Shown here: one piece after another, positions 17,517 through 25,759 of the stretch
How positions within the stretch are numbered: the stretch's first letter is position 1
Layout of the letters: every line of letters begins with the position of its first letter
NCBI GenBank assembly: GCA_020052975.1
Contig: JAGVOC010000127.1
Span: 1-38,158, forward strand
Direction of reading: 5' to 3'
DNA length: 38,158 nucleotides
DNA from: Desulfobacterales bacterium
Lineage (GTDB): Bacteria > Desulfobacterota > Desulfobacteria > Desulfobacterales > RPRI01
Made by a program: the position numbers and the translations under genes
Notes under the pieces: model-generated
The model's database searches: none
Seen by the model: only the letters and a program-made list of their open reading frames with translations
What the model was told of the DNA's origin: nothing

Positions 17517-18250
17517 TCGCCAAAGAAGGACAGACACATAATTTGAGAGATGTCGTTTTTCAGGTAAAGGACCTCACGAAAACATACAAAATGGGCGAGG
17601 TAGAGGTTCATGCTCTGCGGGGAGCGAATCTGGAACTCTTTTCCGGTGAACTGGTTGTTCTCCTCGGACCTTCGGGAAGCGGGAAATCAACATTATTGAA
17701 TATTTTGGGTGGCCTTGATACGGCAACAGGCGGCTTTGTTTCATACAGGGGCAAAAATCTGACTAATGCCAATGAACAGGAACTGACGGAATATCGCCGT
17801 TTTCATGTGGGATTTGTCTTCCAGTTTTACAACCTGATTCCCAGCCTCACCGCAAGGGAGAATGTGTCGGTTGTGACTGAGATAGCAAGAAATCCCATGG
17901 TCCCGGAAGATGCTTTAGCGATTGTCGGTTTGACCGAGCGGCTGGATCATTTTCCCGCCCAATTATCGGGTGGAGAGCAGCAGCGCGTGGCTATAGCCCG
18001 CGCAATCTCAAAAAACCCGGAGGTTTTGCTCTGCGATGAACCGACCGGGGCTCTTGATTCCAAAACGGGAATAGTGGTGCTCGAAGCCCTGGAGCGTATC
18101 AATCGCGAGATGGGTACGGCAACGGCGATCATCACGCATAATGCAGACATTGCCGGCATGGCCGACCGCGTAATTTATCTCAGTAACGGAAGAATTTCGG
18201 AAGTAAAGACAAACAGGGTGAAAAAAGCGCCCTGCGAGCTTAACTGGTGA
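17513..18250 (+). CDS. ABC transporter ATPase, MacB/LolD-type (second system)
   Basis: This is the nucleotide-binding subunit of the TetR-controlled transporter. The 245-residue protein carries Walker [10 protein letters not shown] at about residues 53-61, the Q-loop VFQFYNLIP, the signature [14 protein letters not shown], Walker [13 protein letters not shown] and H-loop IITHN. It has a longer N-terminal lead (about 20 residues) than the ATPase at 12970. The start ATG at 17513 overlaps the tetR stop, and the permease starts four bases after its stop. The two ATPases in the window share the FQFYNL motif but differ in many other positions, so a recent local duplication is unlikely. Confidence 0.93.
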   Translation: MIAKEGQTHNLRDVVFQVKDLTKTYKMGEVEVHALRGANLELFSGELVVLLGPSGSGKSTLLNILGGLDTATGGFVSYRGKNLTNANEQELTEYRRFHVGFVFQFYNLIPSLTARENVSVVTEIARNPMVPEDALAIVGLTERLDHFPAQLSGGEQQRVAIARAISKNPEVLLCDEPTGALDSKTGIVVLEALERINREMGTATAIITHNADIAGMADRVIYLSNGRISEVKTNRVKKAPCELNW

Positions 18251-18254
18251 GATA

Positions 18255-20618
18255 ATGAAGGCACTTAACCGAAAACTATGGCGGGATTTATGGCGCATGA
18301 AGGGCCAGATCTTTGCCATTACGCTGGTAGTTATGAGCGGTGTAGCGACCTTTATCATGTTCATCAGCACTATGGATTCCCTGAATCTCACCAGAAACAC
18401 GTTCTATCGGGACTACAGTTTTGCCGATGTTTTTGTAAACCTGAAGCGGGCGCCGGAAAGCCTGAAGGATAAGATCAAAAATGTTCCCGGTGTCAATCAG
18501 GTCGAAACCCGTGTTTCCGCCTATGTAAAGCTCGATATCACCGGATTTACCGAACCGGTTACTGCCAGAATTCTATCCATTCCCGATGACGGCAGGCCGC
18601 TGCTGAATCGTCTGTATATCAGGAAGGGTAGACTTGCAGATCCGGCAAAGGATAACGAAGTGGTTATCAATGAAAACTTTGCCAAGGCACATGGCTTCGA
18701 TCCGGGTGATCAATTTGCGGCGGTCATAAACGGAAAACGGAAGAGGCTCACAATTACAGGCATTGCCCTGTCTCCGGAGTTTGTTCTTCTGATGCGGCCG
18801 GAGGCAATAAGTCCTGATTTCAAGCGGTTTGGCATCCTGTGGATGGGTCGCAAGGCTCTCAGCAAATCTTATAATATGGACGGGGCGTTTAACGATGTTG
18901 TATTAACTCTCTATCCGCATGCAAAATTGAGTGACGTTCTTGTTGAACTTGACAATATCGTGGAACGATATGGCGGGTTCGGAGCATATGGACGAAAGGA
19001 TCAAATATCTCATCGCATGCTGAATGAGGAATTCCGGCAGCTTCAGAAGAGCTCGAAAATATTTCCCACGATTTTCATCTGCGTCGCGGCTTTTCTGCTC
19101 AATGTCGTAATGAGCAGGACAATAAATACGCAACGCGAACAGATTGCAGCCCTGAAGGCATTCGGATACAATAATATCGATGTCGGCATTCATTATGCGA
19201 AACTTGTAATTCTGATTTTATTTACCGGCCTGATTCTTGGTATCGCCGGGGGCATCTGGTTTGGAAACATGCTGGGCGCCATTTATATGGAAGTCTACAG
19301 GTTCCCATACCTTATATATATATTGCATCCCGGAGTCATCATTGCCGCAATCCTTATAAGTATAGCCTCAGCTCTTGCCGGTACTTTGCACTCTCTCTGG
19401 CGGGCAGCCAAACAGCAGCCTGCCGAGGCAATGCGGCCCGAGCCTCCCGCAAAGTACAGGGTAACTCTGATTGAAAAAACAGGGATTGGCCGCTGGCTGA
19501 CACAGCCGTCGAGGATTATCCTGCGGAATATTGAGCGTAAGCCGGTGAGGACTTTTCTGTCAATTCTCGGAATTGCGGTTGCCTGTGCCACAATGATCTC
19601 AAGCGGATTTTTCAAGGATTCGGTTGCTTACATGATTAATGTCCAGTTTATTCTTTCCCAGAAGGAAGATATGACCGTAGCATTCGCCGAACCCACTTCC
19701 CGAAGGGCAATATATGAACTCGAAAGACTCCAGGGAGTCCATTCCGCCGAGCCCTTCAGAACAGTTCCGGCGAGGTTCAGAGTTGGTCACTGCAGTTACA
19801 AGACTGTAATCAATGGAATAGAGCCTGACAGCCGCCTGCATCTCTTACTGGACAATAATTTTAAGACTTTGTCTCTTCCGCCTTCAGGTATCGTTTTAAC
19901 CGATTACCTTGGTAAAATCCTCGGAGTTAAAGCCGGTGACATGCTGACTGTTGAGGTTCTTGAAGGATCAAAGCCTGTCCGTCAGGTACCTGTCGTTGCT
20001 TTAGTCAAACAGTATCTGGGAGTGACCGGATACATGGATTTAACGGCGTTAAATCGCCTGATGAGAGAGGGTGATGCGATATCCGGCGCTTATCTTTTCA
20101 CGGATTCAAACTATAGGGAGGAACTGTTCCGGCGTTTTGTGAATATGCCGCGCGTTTCCGGAACCGTGGTGAGGAGCGACGAGATCCTTAATTTTAATGA
20201 GATACAGGCCAGAGCGATGCTGTTTTTCACGTTTATTGCCACACTGATGGCTTGTTTCATCTCTTTTGGCGTTGTCTATAACAGTGCGAGAATAGCTCTG
20301 TCTGAACGAAGCCGTGAGCTCTCAAGCCTCAGGGTGCTGGGCTATACGCGGGGTGAAATATCCTATATTTTGCTGGGGGAACTGGGACTGCTTACGCTGA
20401 TTGCCATTCCTCTCGGATTTTTCATCGGGTACTGGCTTTGCGCATATATCGCTCAGGCGCTGGCATCCGACCTTTTCCGGGTGCCGCTGATTATTGAGCT
20501 GAAAACATATTCGTTGTCAGCAGCTGTAATTTTCGCATCGGCCTCGGTATCGAGTCTTATTGTGCGCCATAAACTCGATCATCTTGATCTTGTAGAAGTA
20601 TTAAAAACCAGGGAGTAA
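18255..20618 (+). CDS. Fused double FtsX-domain ABC permease (787 aa)
   Basis: This is an inner-membrane permease with two MacB/FtsX modules in one chain. Module 1 has a helix at about 17-40, a periplasmic domain, and three helices at about 270-385, ending in the segment QQPAEAMRPEPPAKYR. Module 2 has a helix near 433-455, a second periplasmic domain, and three helices at about 655-770, with the FtsX block LSERSRELSSLRVLGY. Eight membrane segments in total are expected, equal to the two separate permeases at 13640 and 14797 combined. It is preceded closely by the ATPase gene. The adaptor that follows is separated from it by a 208-base gap containing a mobile-type repeat. Confidence 0.9.
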   Translation: MKALNRKLWRDLWRMKGQIFAITLVVMSGVATFIMFISTMDSLNLTRNTFYRDYSFADVFVNLKRAPESLKDKIKNVPGVNQVETRVSAYVKLDITGFTEPVTARILSIPDDGRPLLNRLYIRKGRLADPAKDNEVVINENFAKAHGFDPGDQFAAVINGKRKRLTITGIALSPEFVLLMRPEAISPDFKRFGILWMGRKALSKSYNMDGAFNDVVLTLYPHAKLSDVLVELDNIVERYGGFGAYGRKDQISHRMLNEEFRQLQKSSKIFPTIFICVAAFLLNVVMSRTINTQREQIAALKAFGYNNIDVGIHYAKLVILILFTGLILGIAGGIWFGNMLGAIYMEVYRFPYLIYILHPGVIIAAILISIASALAGTLHSLWRAAKQQPAEAMRPEPPAKYRVTLIEKTGIGRWLTQPSRIILRNIERKPVRTFLSILGIAVACATMISSGFFKDSVAYMINVQFILSQKEDMTVAFAEPTSRRAIYELERLQGVHSAEPFRTVPARFRVGHCSYKTVINGIEPDSRLHLLLDNNFKTLSLPPSGIVLTDYLGKILGVKAGDMLTVEVLEGSKPVRQVPVVALVKQYLGVTGYMDLTALNRLMREGDAISGAYLFTDSNYREELFRRFVNMPRVSGTVVRSDEILNFNEIQARAMLFFTFIATLMACFISFGVVYNSARIALSERSRELSSLRVLGYTRGEISYILLGELGLLTLIAIPLGFFIGYWLCAYIAQALASDLFRVPLIIELKTYSLSAAVIFASASVSSLIVRHKLDHLDLVEVLKTRE

Positions 20619-20688
20619 AATACCGGTAACAGTGAAACTCACCGCTCTTAAAGGCAGAGATTGTTGGAAGCAGACCGGTCAAAATTCA

Positions 20689-20814
20689 GACGGCAAAGCA
20701 AAAAGCTTCATATGCAAGGCGCGCGAATCTTGAGGAATGAAGCGTACATGGCGTACGCTGGAATGACGAAAGGTGAAGCGCAACGCAGCAGATGGACTTT
20801 TTACAAAGCCGTCA
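20689..20814. mobile_element. Palindromic mobile-type repeat, full-length copy
   Basis: The element starts gacggcaaagcaaaaag at 20689 and ends ctttttacaaagccgtc at 20813. The two ends are imperfect inverted repeats (12 of 17). The interior has cgtacatggcgtacg as a hairpin. The block from 20724 matches window bases 1-93. Solo copies of its end sequence, gactttttacgaa followed by ccgtcaa, occur at about 358-385, 9751-9772, 22110-22136 and 32020-32038. It is non-coding and about 125 bp long. It inserted, or sits, just 12 bases before the adaptor start codon. Confidence 0.75.
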
Positions 20815-20826
20815 GGGAGTAGATTT

Positions 20827-22029
20827 ATGAATATTGCATTACGCAGGAAATTGTCTGTAATCATAATTGTCCTGGTTGCAGTCCTTGCGACCTTATACGG
20901 TTTCATTCCTAAAGCTGTTCATGTCGATCTCGTTGATGTTTCGCGGGGGCCGCTGCAGGTCACAATCGAGGAAGAGGGCCGGACCCGCCTGAAGGAACGC
21001 TACGTAATTTCAGCACCAACATCCGGATATATGCAGCGCATTGGCGCAAATGTGGGAGATCCGGTGCAGAAGGGTCAGACAATTGTTGTCCTGGAACCTT
21101 TGAGGTCACAGTCTCTTGACCCCAGGAGCCGCGCTGAAGCTGAAGCGATCGTATCTGCGGCAAAGGCTGCTCTTAATGCAGCACAGGAAAAGGAGCGTGC
21201 CGCAGCGGCTGATGCCGATTACATCGGGAAGAGGTCGGAAAGGATTGCGAAGCTGTACTCAAAAGGATACGTGGCGAAAGATCAATCTGATCAGACGGAG
21301 TCCGAGCTTAAAAAGTCGCGTGCTGTCAGGGATTCAGCGAAAGCTGCGGTTGATGTCGCCCGTTCCGAATTTGACCGGGCCAGGGCAACTCTGCAGAACT
21401 TTAATCCGGTTAAAAAACCCGTAAATCACAGTACCGTTTATATTTCTTCTCCGGTCAGCGGCAATATTTTCAGGATTTACCGTGAAAGTGAAGGTTCAGT
21501 TGGCGCAGGTGAACCGCTTATGGATATCGCAAATCAGGAAAATCTTGAAGTCATTACCGAAGTGCTTTCTTCTGATGCGGTTAAAATGAAAAATGGAACT
21601 CCTGTTTTGTTTAAGCGATGGGGCGGGGATGCGCCGCTGTCCGGAGTGGTGAGAATTGTCGAACCAGCCGGATTTACAAAGGTTTCAAGTCTTGGCGTGG
21701 AGGAGCAGCGGGTTCAGGTGATTGCGGATATTACGTCGCCGCCCGATACATGGCGTGTTCTCGGTGATGGCTACAGGCTTGAAGCGCACTTTGTCATCTG
21801 GGAGGGAAAAGATGTTCTCCAGGTTCCAACCAGCGCACTTTTTCGTTCGGGAAAAGAGTGGGCCGTTTTTATTAATGATAATGGAAAGGCCCGGCAGCGC
21901 GCTGTTGAAGTCGGTCAAAGGAATGGATTGACAGCAGAGATCATATCCGGAATAAAAGCAAACGAAAAGGTGATTGCTCATCCCGACGAATCAATCAGCG
22001 ATGGTACCCGTATAAAATCAGGGAAATAA
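20827..22029 (+). CDS. Periplasmic adaptor (HlyD/MacA-type) of second ABC system
   Basis: This membrane fusion protein is the partner of the ATPase at 17513 and the fused permease at 18255. The 400-residue product has a membrane anchor at about 8-28 and a lipoyl half-domain (SAPTSGYMQRIGANVGDPVQKGQ). An alanine- and charge-rich coiled-coil hairpin spans about 90-195. The second lipoyl half is YISSPVSGNIFRIYRESEGSV, and a beta-barrel region follows. I chose ATG 20827, with GGGAG about seven bases upstream. An upstream GTG at 20773 would add 18 residues encoded entirely by the mobile-type repeat. The repeat may also alter how this last gene of the operon is transcribed. Confidence 0.88.
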   Translation: MNIALRRKLSVIIIVLVAVLATLYGFIPKAVHVDLVDVSRGPLQVTIEEEGRTRLKERYVISAPTSGYMQRIGANVGDPVQKGQTIVVLEPLRSQSLDPRSRAEAEAIVSAAKAALNAAQEKERAAAADADYIGKRSERIAKLYSKGYVAKDQSDQTESELKKSRAVRDSAKAAVDVARSEFDRARATLQNFNPVKKPVNHSTVYISSPVSGNIFRIYRESEGSVGAGEPLMDIANQENLEVITEVLSSDAVKMKNGTPVLFKRWGGDAPLSGVVRIVEPAGFTKVSSLGVEEQRVQVIADITSPPDTWRVLGDGYRLEAHFVIWEGKDVLQVPTSALFRSGKEWAVFINDNGKARQRAVEVGQRNGLTAEIISGIKANEKVIAHPDESISDGTRIKSGK

Positions 22030-22271
22030 TCTTTTTTCGTATTTCGTGCTTCGGTCAAACTGTTCTACTCCGCCTGCGGCGGATTGGAGCTTAATCGCTC
22101 TCGGCCTGATGACGGATTTTTTACGAGTCCATCAATTTTGAAAACGATAATATTAGTTGAAAATGTTTTGAGCCTGTGCTATCGAACAACCAATATATTT
22201 AATGTTGGTTCGGTAAGTTAAATCTAACTTAAAATCAAGAGGTTAAAGGGTCAAGAGCAAAGGAGGGAACA
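22030..22271. promoter_or_regulatory. Leader of the liv operon with inverted repeats
   Basis: The gap contains the mini-palindrome tccgcctgcggcgga (22069-22083) and a solo end of the palindromic element (about 22110-22136). A possible promoter has TTGAAA at 22157 and TATCGA at 22180, 17 apart. An inverted repeat follows, cgaacaacca / tgttggttcg (22183-22212, 8 of 10). There is also a perfect 7-bp stem taagtta/taactta (22214-22231). A purine-rich phrase with AGGAGGG then provides the ribosome site. The inverted repeats downstream of the candidate promoter could be a regulator site or leader structure. Confidence 0.45.
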
Positions 22272-23444
22272 ATGCGAAAAGGGATTTTGTTGGTTATATG
22301 TTGCCTGATGGCCGTTCTTTTTTTGATCTCATGCGGGTCTGAGGTTCCAAAGACAATTAAAATAGGATTTAATATTCCGCTTACAGGGGATATCCCCAAG
22401 GTAGGCGAGGGTTCGAAGTTTGCGGCTGAAATGTTCAAGGAGCAGGTCAATGCTGCCGGCGGTATTAAGTTGGGAGATAAATCCTATCCTCTTGAATTTA
22501 TTTATGTGGATAATGAGGCCAAGGCCGAATCAGCCACAGCCGCAGCCCTTAAGCTGATAAACCAGGACAAGGTCCTCGGCATTATCGGGCCTCAATCCAG
22601 CAAGCAGGCTATTCCTGCCGGTGAAATTTGTAACAATAACGGAACTCCCATGATTTCTCCGTGGTCAACCAACCCAAAAACAACAAAAGACCGTCCTTAT
22701 GTCTTCAGAGGCTGCTTTCTTGATCCTTTCCAGGGCCCTGTTGCCGCCAACTTCGCAACCGAGGAATTCAAGGCAGCAAAGGCTGCGGTTCTTTACGATA
22801 TAGCAAGTGATTATCCCAAGGGACTTGCCGAGTTCTTTAAGGAAGCTTTCGAGAAAGTTCACGGACCCGGCTCAATAGTTGCCTTTGAGACATTTACCAC
22901 AAAAGACCGCGATTTCAGCGCCCAGCTGACAAAAATAGTTAAATCAGGAGCGGATGTTCTTTTCGTCCCGCAATATTATGATGAAGTTCCTCTGATTGTT
23001 AAACAAGCCCATGAACTTGGTTGGAAAAAACCCATTATGGGAAGCGACAGCTGGGGGTCGGCTGAACTGATGAAACTTTGCGGTGATGACTGCAAGGGAT
23101 TGTTCTTCAGCACACACTACGCTGCTGCCGGAGCGCAGGGAGCTACAAAAGAATTTATTGACAAGTATAAGGAAAAATACGGATATGTGCCTGATGATGT
23201 CGGCGCTCTTACATGGGATTCCATCCGCCTTATGATCCTGGCCATTCAAAACACAGGCGCCCTTACAGGCGATATTAAGAAAAACCGAGATGCAATAAAA
23301 AATCAGCTTGCCAAAATCAAGGATTTTGACGGAATAACAGGGAAGATGACTTTTAATCCTGAGGGTGATCCGAGCAAGTGCGCTGTAGTTGTAAAAATCA
23401 GCGACTCCGGAGAATTCGAGTTTTATAAATCAGTATGCCCATGA
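22272..23444 (+). CDS. livK: Branched-chain amino acid ABC transporter, substrate-binding lipoprotein
   Basis: This is the periplasmic binding protein of the Liv/HAAT importer family. The 390-residue precursor has a signal peptide with lipobox LISC (cysteine at residue 21), so it should be anchored to a membrane after Lgt and LspA processing. The mature part starts IKIGFNIPLTGDIPKVGEG, the standard opening of type I periplasmic ligand-binding proteins. It also has INQDKVLGIIGPQSS and the YPKGLAEFFKEAF region typical of the family. A good AGGAGGG ribosome site precedes the ATG at 22272. Family members bind leucine, isoleucine or valine but also other amino acids, amides or aromatic acids, so the ligand is not certain. 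Confidence 0.92.
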   Translation: MRKGILLVICCLMAVLFLISCGSEVPKTIKIGFNIPLTGDIPKVGEGSKFAAEMFKEQVNAAGGIKLGDKSYPLEFIYVDNEAKAESATAAALKLINQDKVLGIIGPQSSKQAIPAGEICNNNGTPMISPWSTNPKTTKDRPYVFRGCFLDPFQGPVAANFATEEFKAAKAAVLYDIASDYPKGLAEFFKEAFEKVHGPGSIVAFETFTTKDRDFSAQLTKIVKSGADVLFVPQYYDEVPLIVKQAHELGWKKPIMGSDSWGSAELMKLCGDDCKGLFFSTHYAAAGAQGATKEFIDKYKEKYGYVPDDVGALTWDSIRLMILAIQNTGALTGDIKKNRDAIKNQLAKIKDFDGITGKMTFNPEGDPSKCAVVVKISDSGEFEFYKSVCP

Positions 23445-23508
23445 TATAATTTTTAGTTTCTGGGCTATGGTTTCTGTTTCAGGGTAATATTGATATGATT
23501 TCAAGCAT

Positions 23509-23524
23509 ACTGATTTAAATCAGT
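23509..23524. repeat. 16-bp perfect palindrome
   Basis: The sequence actgatttaaatcagt reads the same on both strands. It lies in the livK-livH gap, 22 bases before the start of the terminator-like stem. It may be an operator or simply part of a larger leader structure. Confidence 0.5.
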
Positions 23525-23530
23525 TATTTA

Positions 23531-23562
23531 AAAGGGCGGGAGTATTTAATCCCGCCTTTTTA
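23531..23562 (+). terminator. Terminator-like hairpin between livK and livH
   Basis: The stem ggcggga/tcccgcc, flanked by A-T pairs, encloses an 8-base loop (gtatttaa) and is followed by ctttttaa. This fits a Rho-independent terminator. Its position between the binding-protein gene and the permease genes suggests partial termination that keeps LivK made in excess over the membrane subunits, a common arrangement in ABC importers. Confidence 0.75.
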
Positions 23563-23609
23563 ATTAGTTTCCATCCGGAAACTAATTATGTTTTTCGGGG
23601 GCAAATAAT

Positions 23610-24542
23610 TTGACATTAGAAATGTTTTTCCAGAATTTTCTTAATGCGCTTCAATGGGGAAGCTTTTATGCATTGATCGCCCTCGGGTATACGCTTGTTT
23701 ACGGAGTACTTCTGCTTATAAACTTTGCCCACGGGGATATTTTTATGGTCGGGGCTTATGTCGCTTTTTTCATTGCCTCTTTTTTCCTTGGTTCATATCC
23801 GGTTCAGCTTCCCTTTGCTTTGCACGGCAATACCATATTTGTGCTTACAATTATTATTACCATGGTGGTTACATCCTGTGTCGGCGTTACCATTGAAAGA
23901 GTGGCATACAGGCCTCTCAGGAAAAAGGGGGCCGGACGCCTTTATGTTGTTATTACTGCTCTTATGTGCGGACTTGTTCTTGAAAACGGAAACCTTGCTC
24001 TTCTGGGTGCGAGCAGGAAAAGTTTTCCCGAACTTATACAAAAGAGCATATATTCGATTGGCGGAATTACTTTCACTAATGTAAAAATCCTTGTGATAGT
24101 AACTACGGTGCTTGTTTTCATATTACTTGAAACCATTGTCCGCAAGACCAAAATAGGAATGGCAATGCGCGCCATCTCATACGATAGCGTAGCTGTGTTG
24201 TTGATGGGAATTCCGCTTGATGTTGTTATAGTATTTACTTTCATTCTCGGATCTTCCATGGCTGCCCTTGCAGGTGTCCTTTTTGCAACCGCATATCCTG
24301 TTCTTGAACCCTACATGGGGGCCATGGTCGGCTGGAAAGCATTTATTGCCGCAGTAGTGGGGGGTATAGGCGAAATACGCGGGGCTTTTATAGGCGGTTT
24401 TATTCTGGGATTTGTTGAAATTTATGTTGCAGCCGTATTTCCATCTACTCTGCGGGATCTCATAGCTTTTGCCATACTTCTTCTGCTGCTGAGCTTAAAG
24501 CCGACCGGAATATTCGGAATAGCCAGAGCACAAAAGATCTGA
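23610..24542 (+). CDS. livH: Branched-chain amino acid ABC transporter permease LivH
   Basis: LivH is an inner-membrane permease that pairs with LivM to form the channel. The 310-residue hydrophobic protein has the family block ALIALGYTLVYGVLLLINFAHGD near residues 21-43. The EAA-like segment LAGVLFATAYPV and VVGGIGEIRGAFIGG are also typical. The TTG start at 23610 has GGGGG eight bases upstream; an in-frame ATG at 23622 is the alternative. The stop codon (24540-24542) is the first three bases of repeat family B, copy 2. That repeat may have set the present C-terminus. Most LivH proteins end close to this point, so little or nothing seems lost. Confidence 0.93.
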   Translation: MTLEMFFQNFLNALQWGSFYALIALGYTLVYGVLLLINFAHGDIFMVGAYVAFFIASFFLGSYPVQLPFALHGNTIFVLTIIITMVVTSCVGVTIERVAYRPLRKKGAGRLYVVITALMCGLVLENGNLALLGASRKSFPELIQKSIYSIGGITFTNVKILVIVTTVLVFILLETIVRKTKIGMAMRAISYDSVAVLLMGIPLDVVIVFTFILGSSMAALAGVLFATAYPVLEPYMGAMVGWKAFIAAVVGGIGEIRGAFIGGFILGFVEIYVAAVFPSTLRDLIAFAILLLLLSLKPTGIFGIARAQKI

Positions 24543-24704
24543 ACCGAAACAGCGAGTGCATTCCCCGCCGAAGGTCCCGCCAATCAGTACGGCGGGCGGA
24601 CTTGTTGCAGAGTTAGCGAGCGAATTAAAAACAGATACTATTCCCTGCGGTCGAATCAGCCTCAGTCCGCCTTAGGCGGATTGCCGCGGGGAGCTTCAAC
24701 ATAA
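24540..24704. repeat. Dispersed repeat family B, copy 2 (with extra palindromes)
   Basis: This copy shares gaaccgaaacagcgag, gttagcgagcgaattaaaa and a cggggagcttcaa-type end with 3574-3696, but is about 40 bases longer. The extra length is two GC-rich palindromic blocks, one around cccgcc...ggcggg (24570-24600) and tccgccttaggcgga at 24666-24680. These look like small elements nested in the repeat. It overlaps the livH stop codon and separates livH from livM. Confidence 0.75.
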
Positions 24705-24733
24705 AAGGCATAAAAAAAGAACGGATTTTCCAT

Positions 24734-25753
24734 ATGAAGCGTTATTTGTCGGCAATATTATACAGCTTATTATCCATAGTCGTTATAGCCGCTGCCCGCG
24801 TCGGACTTATTAATGCCTATGAGCAGATAGTAATAATGTTTATAGGCATTAATATCATACTTTGCAGCTCGCTGAACCTGATAAACGGGTATATGGGGGA
24901 ATTCTCCTGCGGGCATGCCGGGTTTATGGCCGTCGGGGCCTATGTTGCCTCGATTTTAAATATCTGGTTTTTTACGTCGAGCCCTATTTTTGGCGGCCCT
25001 CTTTTTCCACCGGGTTCAGCAATATTCTTATTTCCGGTTACTCTTATTGCCGGCGGTGCAGGGGCTGCCCTGGCCGGTCTGCTTGTTGCCATTCCTTCAG
25101 TCAGAACAAGAGGAGACTATCTGGCTATTATTACCCTTGCAGTAAACTACATAGTTAAAAGTTCCATAGAAAATATTCAGGTTATTGGAGGGGCGAGGGG
25201 TTTTATGGGGATGGGCAAGGTTGTTGATTCCATGAACAGCGTTATCAACCTGCCATGGGTCATGATATGGATTCTTGTCTTCACAGCCGTTTGCATGTGG
25301 ATTTTAAGCCATTTCGTAAATTCAACTTACGGAAAGGGGATAATAGCGGTCAGGGACGATGAAATTGCAGCCGAGATTATGAGTGTTAACACTAATCGGA
25401 TGAAACTGGTCGCATTTACTCTCTCTTCAGGCCTTGCCGGAATTGCGGGAGGCCTTTTTGCTCATGTTCTCGGCTATATAAACCCCGGATCATTTACCAT
25501 TATGAAATCGACTGAAATAATGGTCATGGTATATCTCGGGGGTATGGGATCATTGAGCGGGTCGGTTTTAAGCGCTGTAAGCTTTACTCTGCTAATGGAG
25601 ATTTTACGTCCCCTGCAGGTTTATAAATGGGTGCTTATTCCGCTTCTTTTGATCATTCTCATGCTGTACCGGCCTGAAGGAATCATGGGAAACCGCGAGC
25701 TTACGGATGTTTTCCCCAAACTTCGCCGGTTTTTCCCATCAAGGGAGCTTTAA
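24734..25753 (+). CDS. livM: Branched-chain amino acid ABC transporter permease LivM
   Basis: This is the second permease subunit of the Liv importer. The 339-residue membrane protein has the LivM blocks SLNLINGYMGEFSCGHAGFM near residues 46-65, VRTRGDYLAIITLA, and the cytoplasmic loop YGKGIIAVRDDEIAAEIMSV, which contacts the ATPases. The start ATG at 24734 has only a weak ribosome site. It follows livH by about 190 bases filled mostly by a family B repeat, an unusually wide gap for these paired subunits. The livG gene starts six bases after its stop. Confidence 0.93.
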   Translation: MKRYLSAILYSLLSIVVIAAARVGLINAYEQIVIMFIGINIILCSSLNLINGYMGEFSCGHAGFMAVGAYVASILNIWFFTSSPIFGGPLFPPGSAIFLFPVTLIAGGAGAALAGLLVAIPSVRTRGDYLAIITLAVNYIVKSSIENIQVIGGARGFMGMGKVVDSMNSVINLPWVMIWILVFTAVCMWILSHFVNSTYGKGIIAVRDDEIAAEIMSVNTNRMKLVAFTLSSGLAGIAGGLFAHVLGYINPGSFTIMKSTEIMVMVYLGGMGSLSGSVLSAVSFTLLMEILRPLQVYKWVLIPLLLIILMLYRPEGIMGNRELTDVFPKLRRFFPSREL

Positions 25754-25759
25754 TAAAAG

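Noticed and set aside
20773..20826. N-terminal extension of the second adaptor from a GTG at 20773
   Set aside because: The 18 extra codons come from the mobile-type repeat and put a charged tail before the anchor. ATG 20827 has GGGAG at the right distance.
24570..24690. GC hairpins in the livH-livM gap as a terminator
   Set aside because: No T-run follows the stems, and they match the dispersed palindromic elements, so they are better explained as repeat structure.
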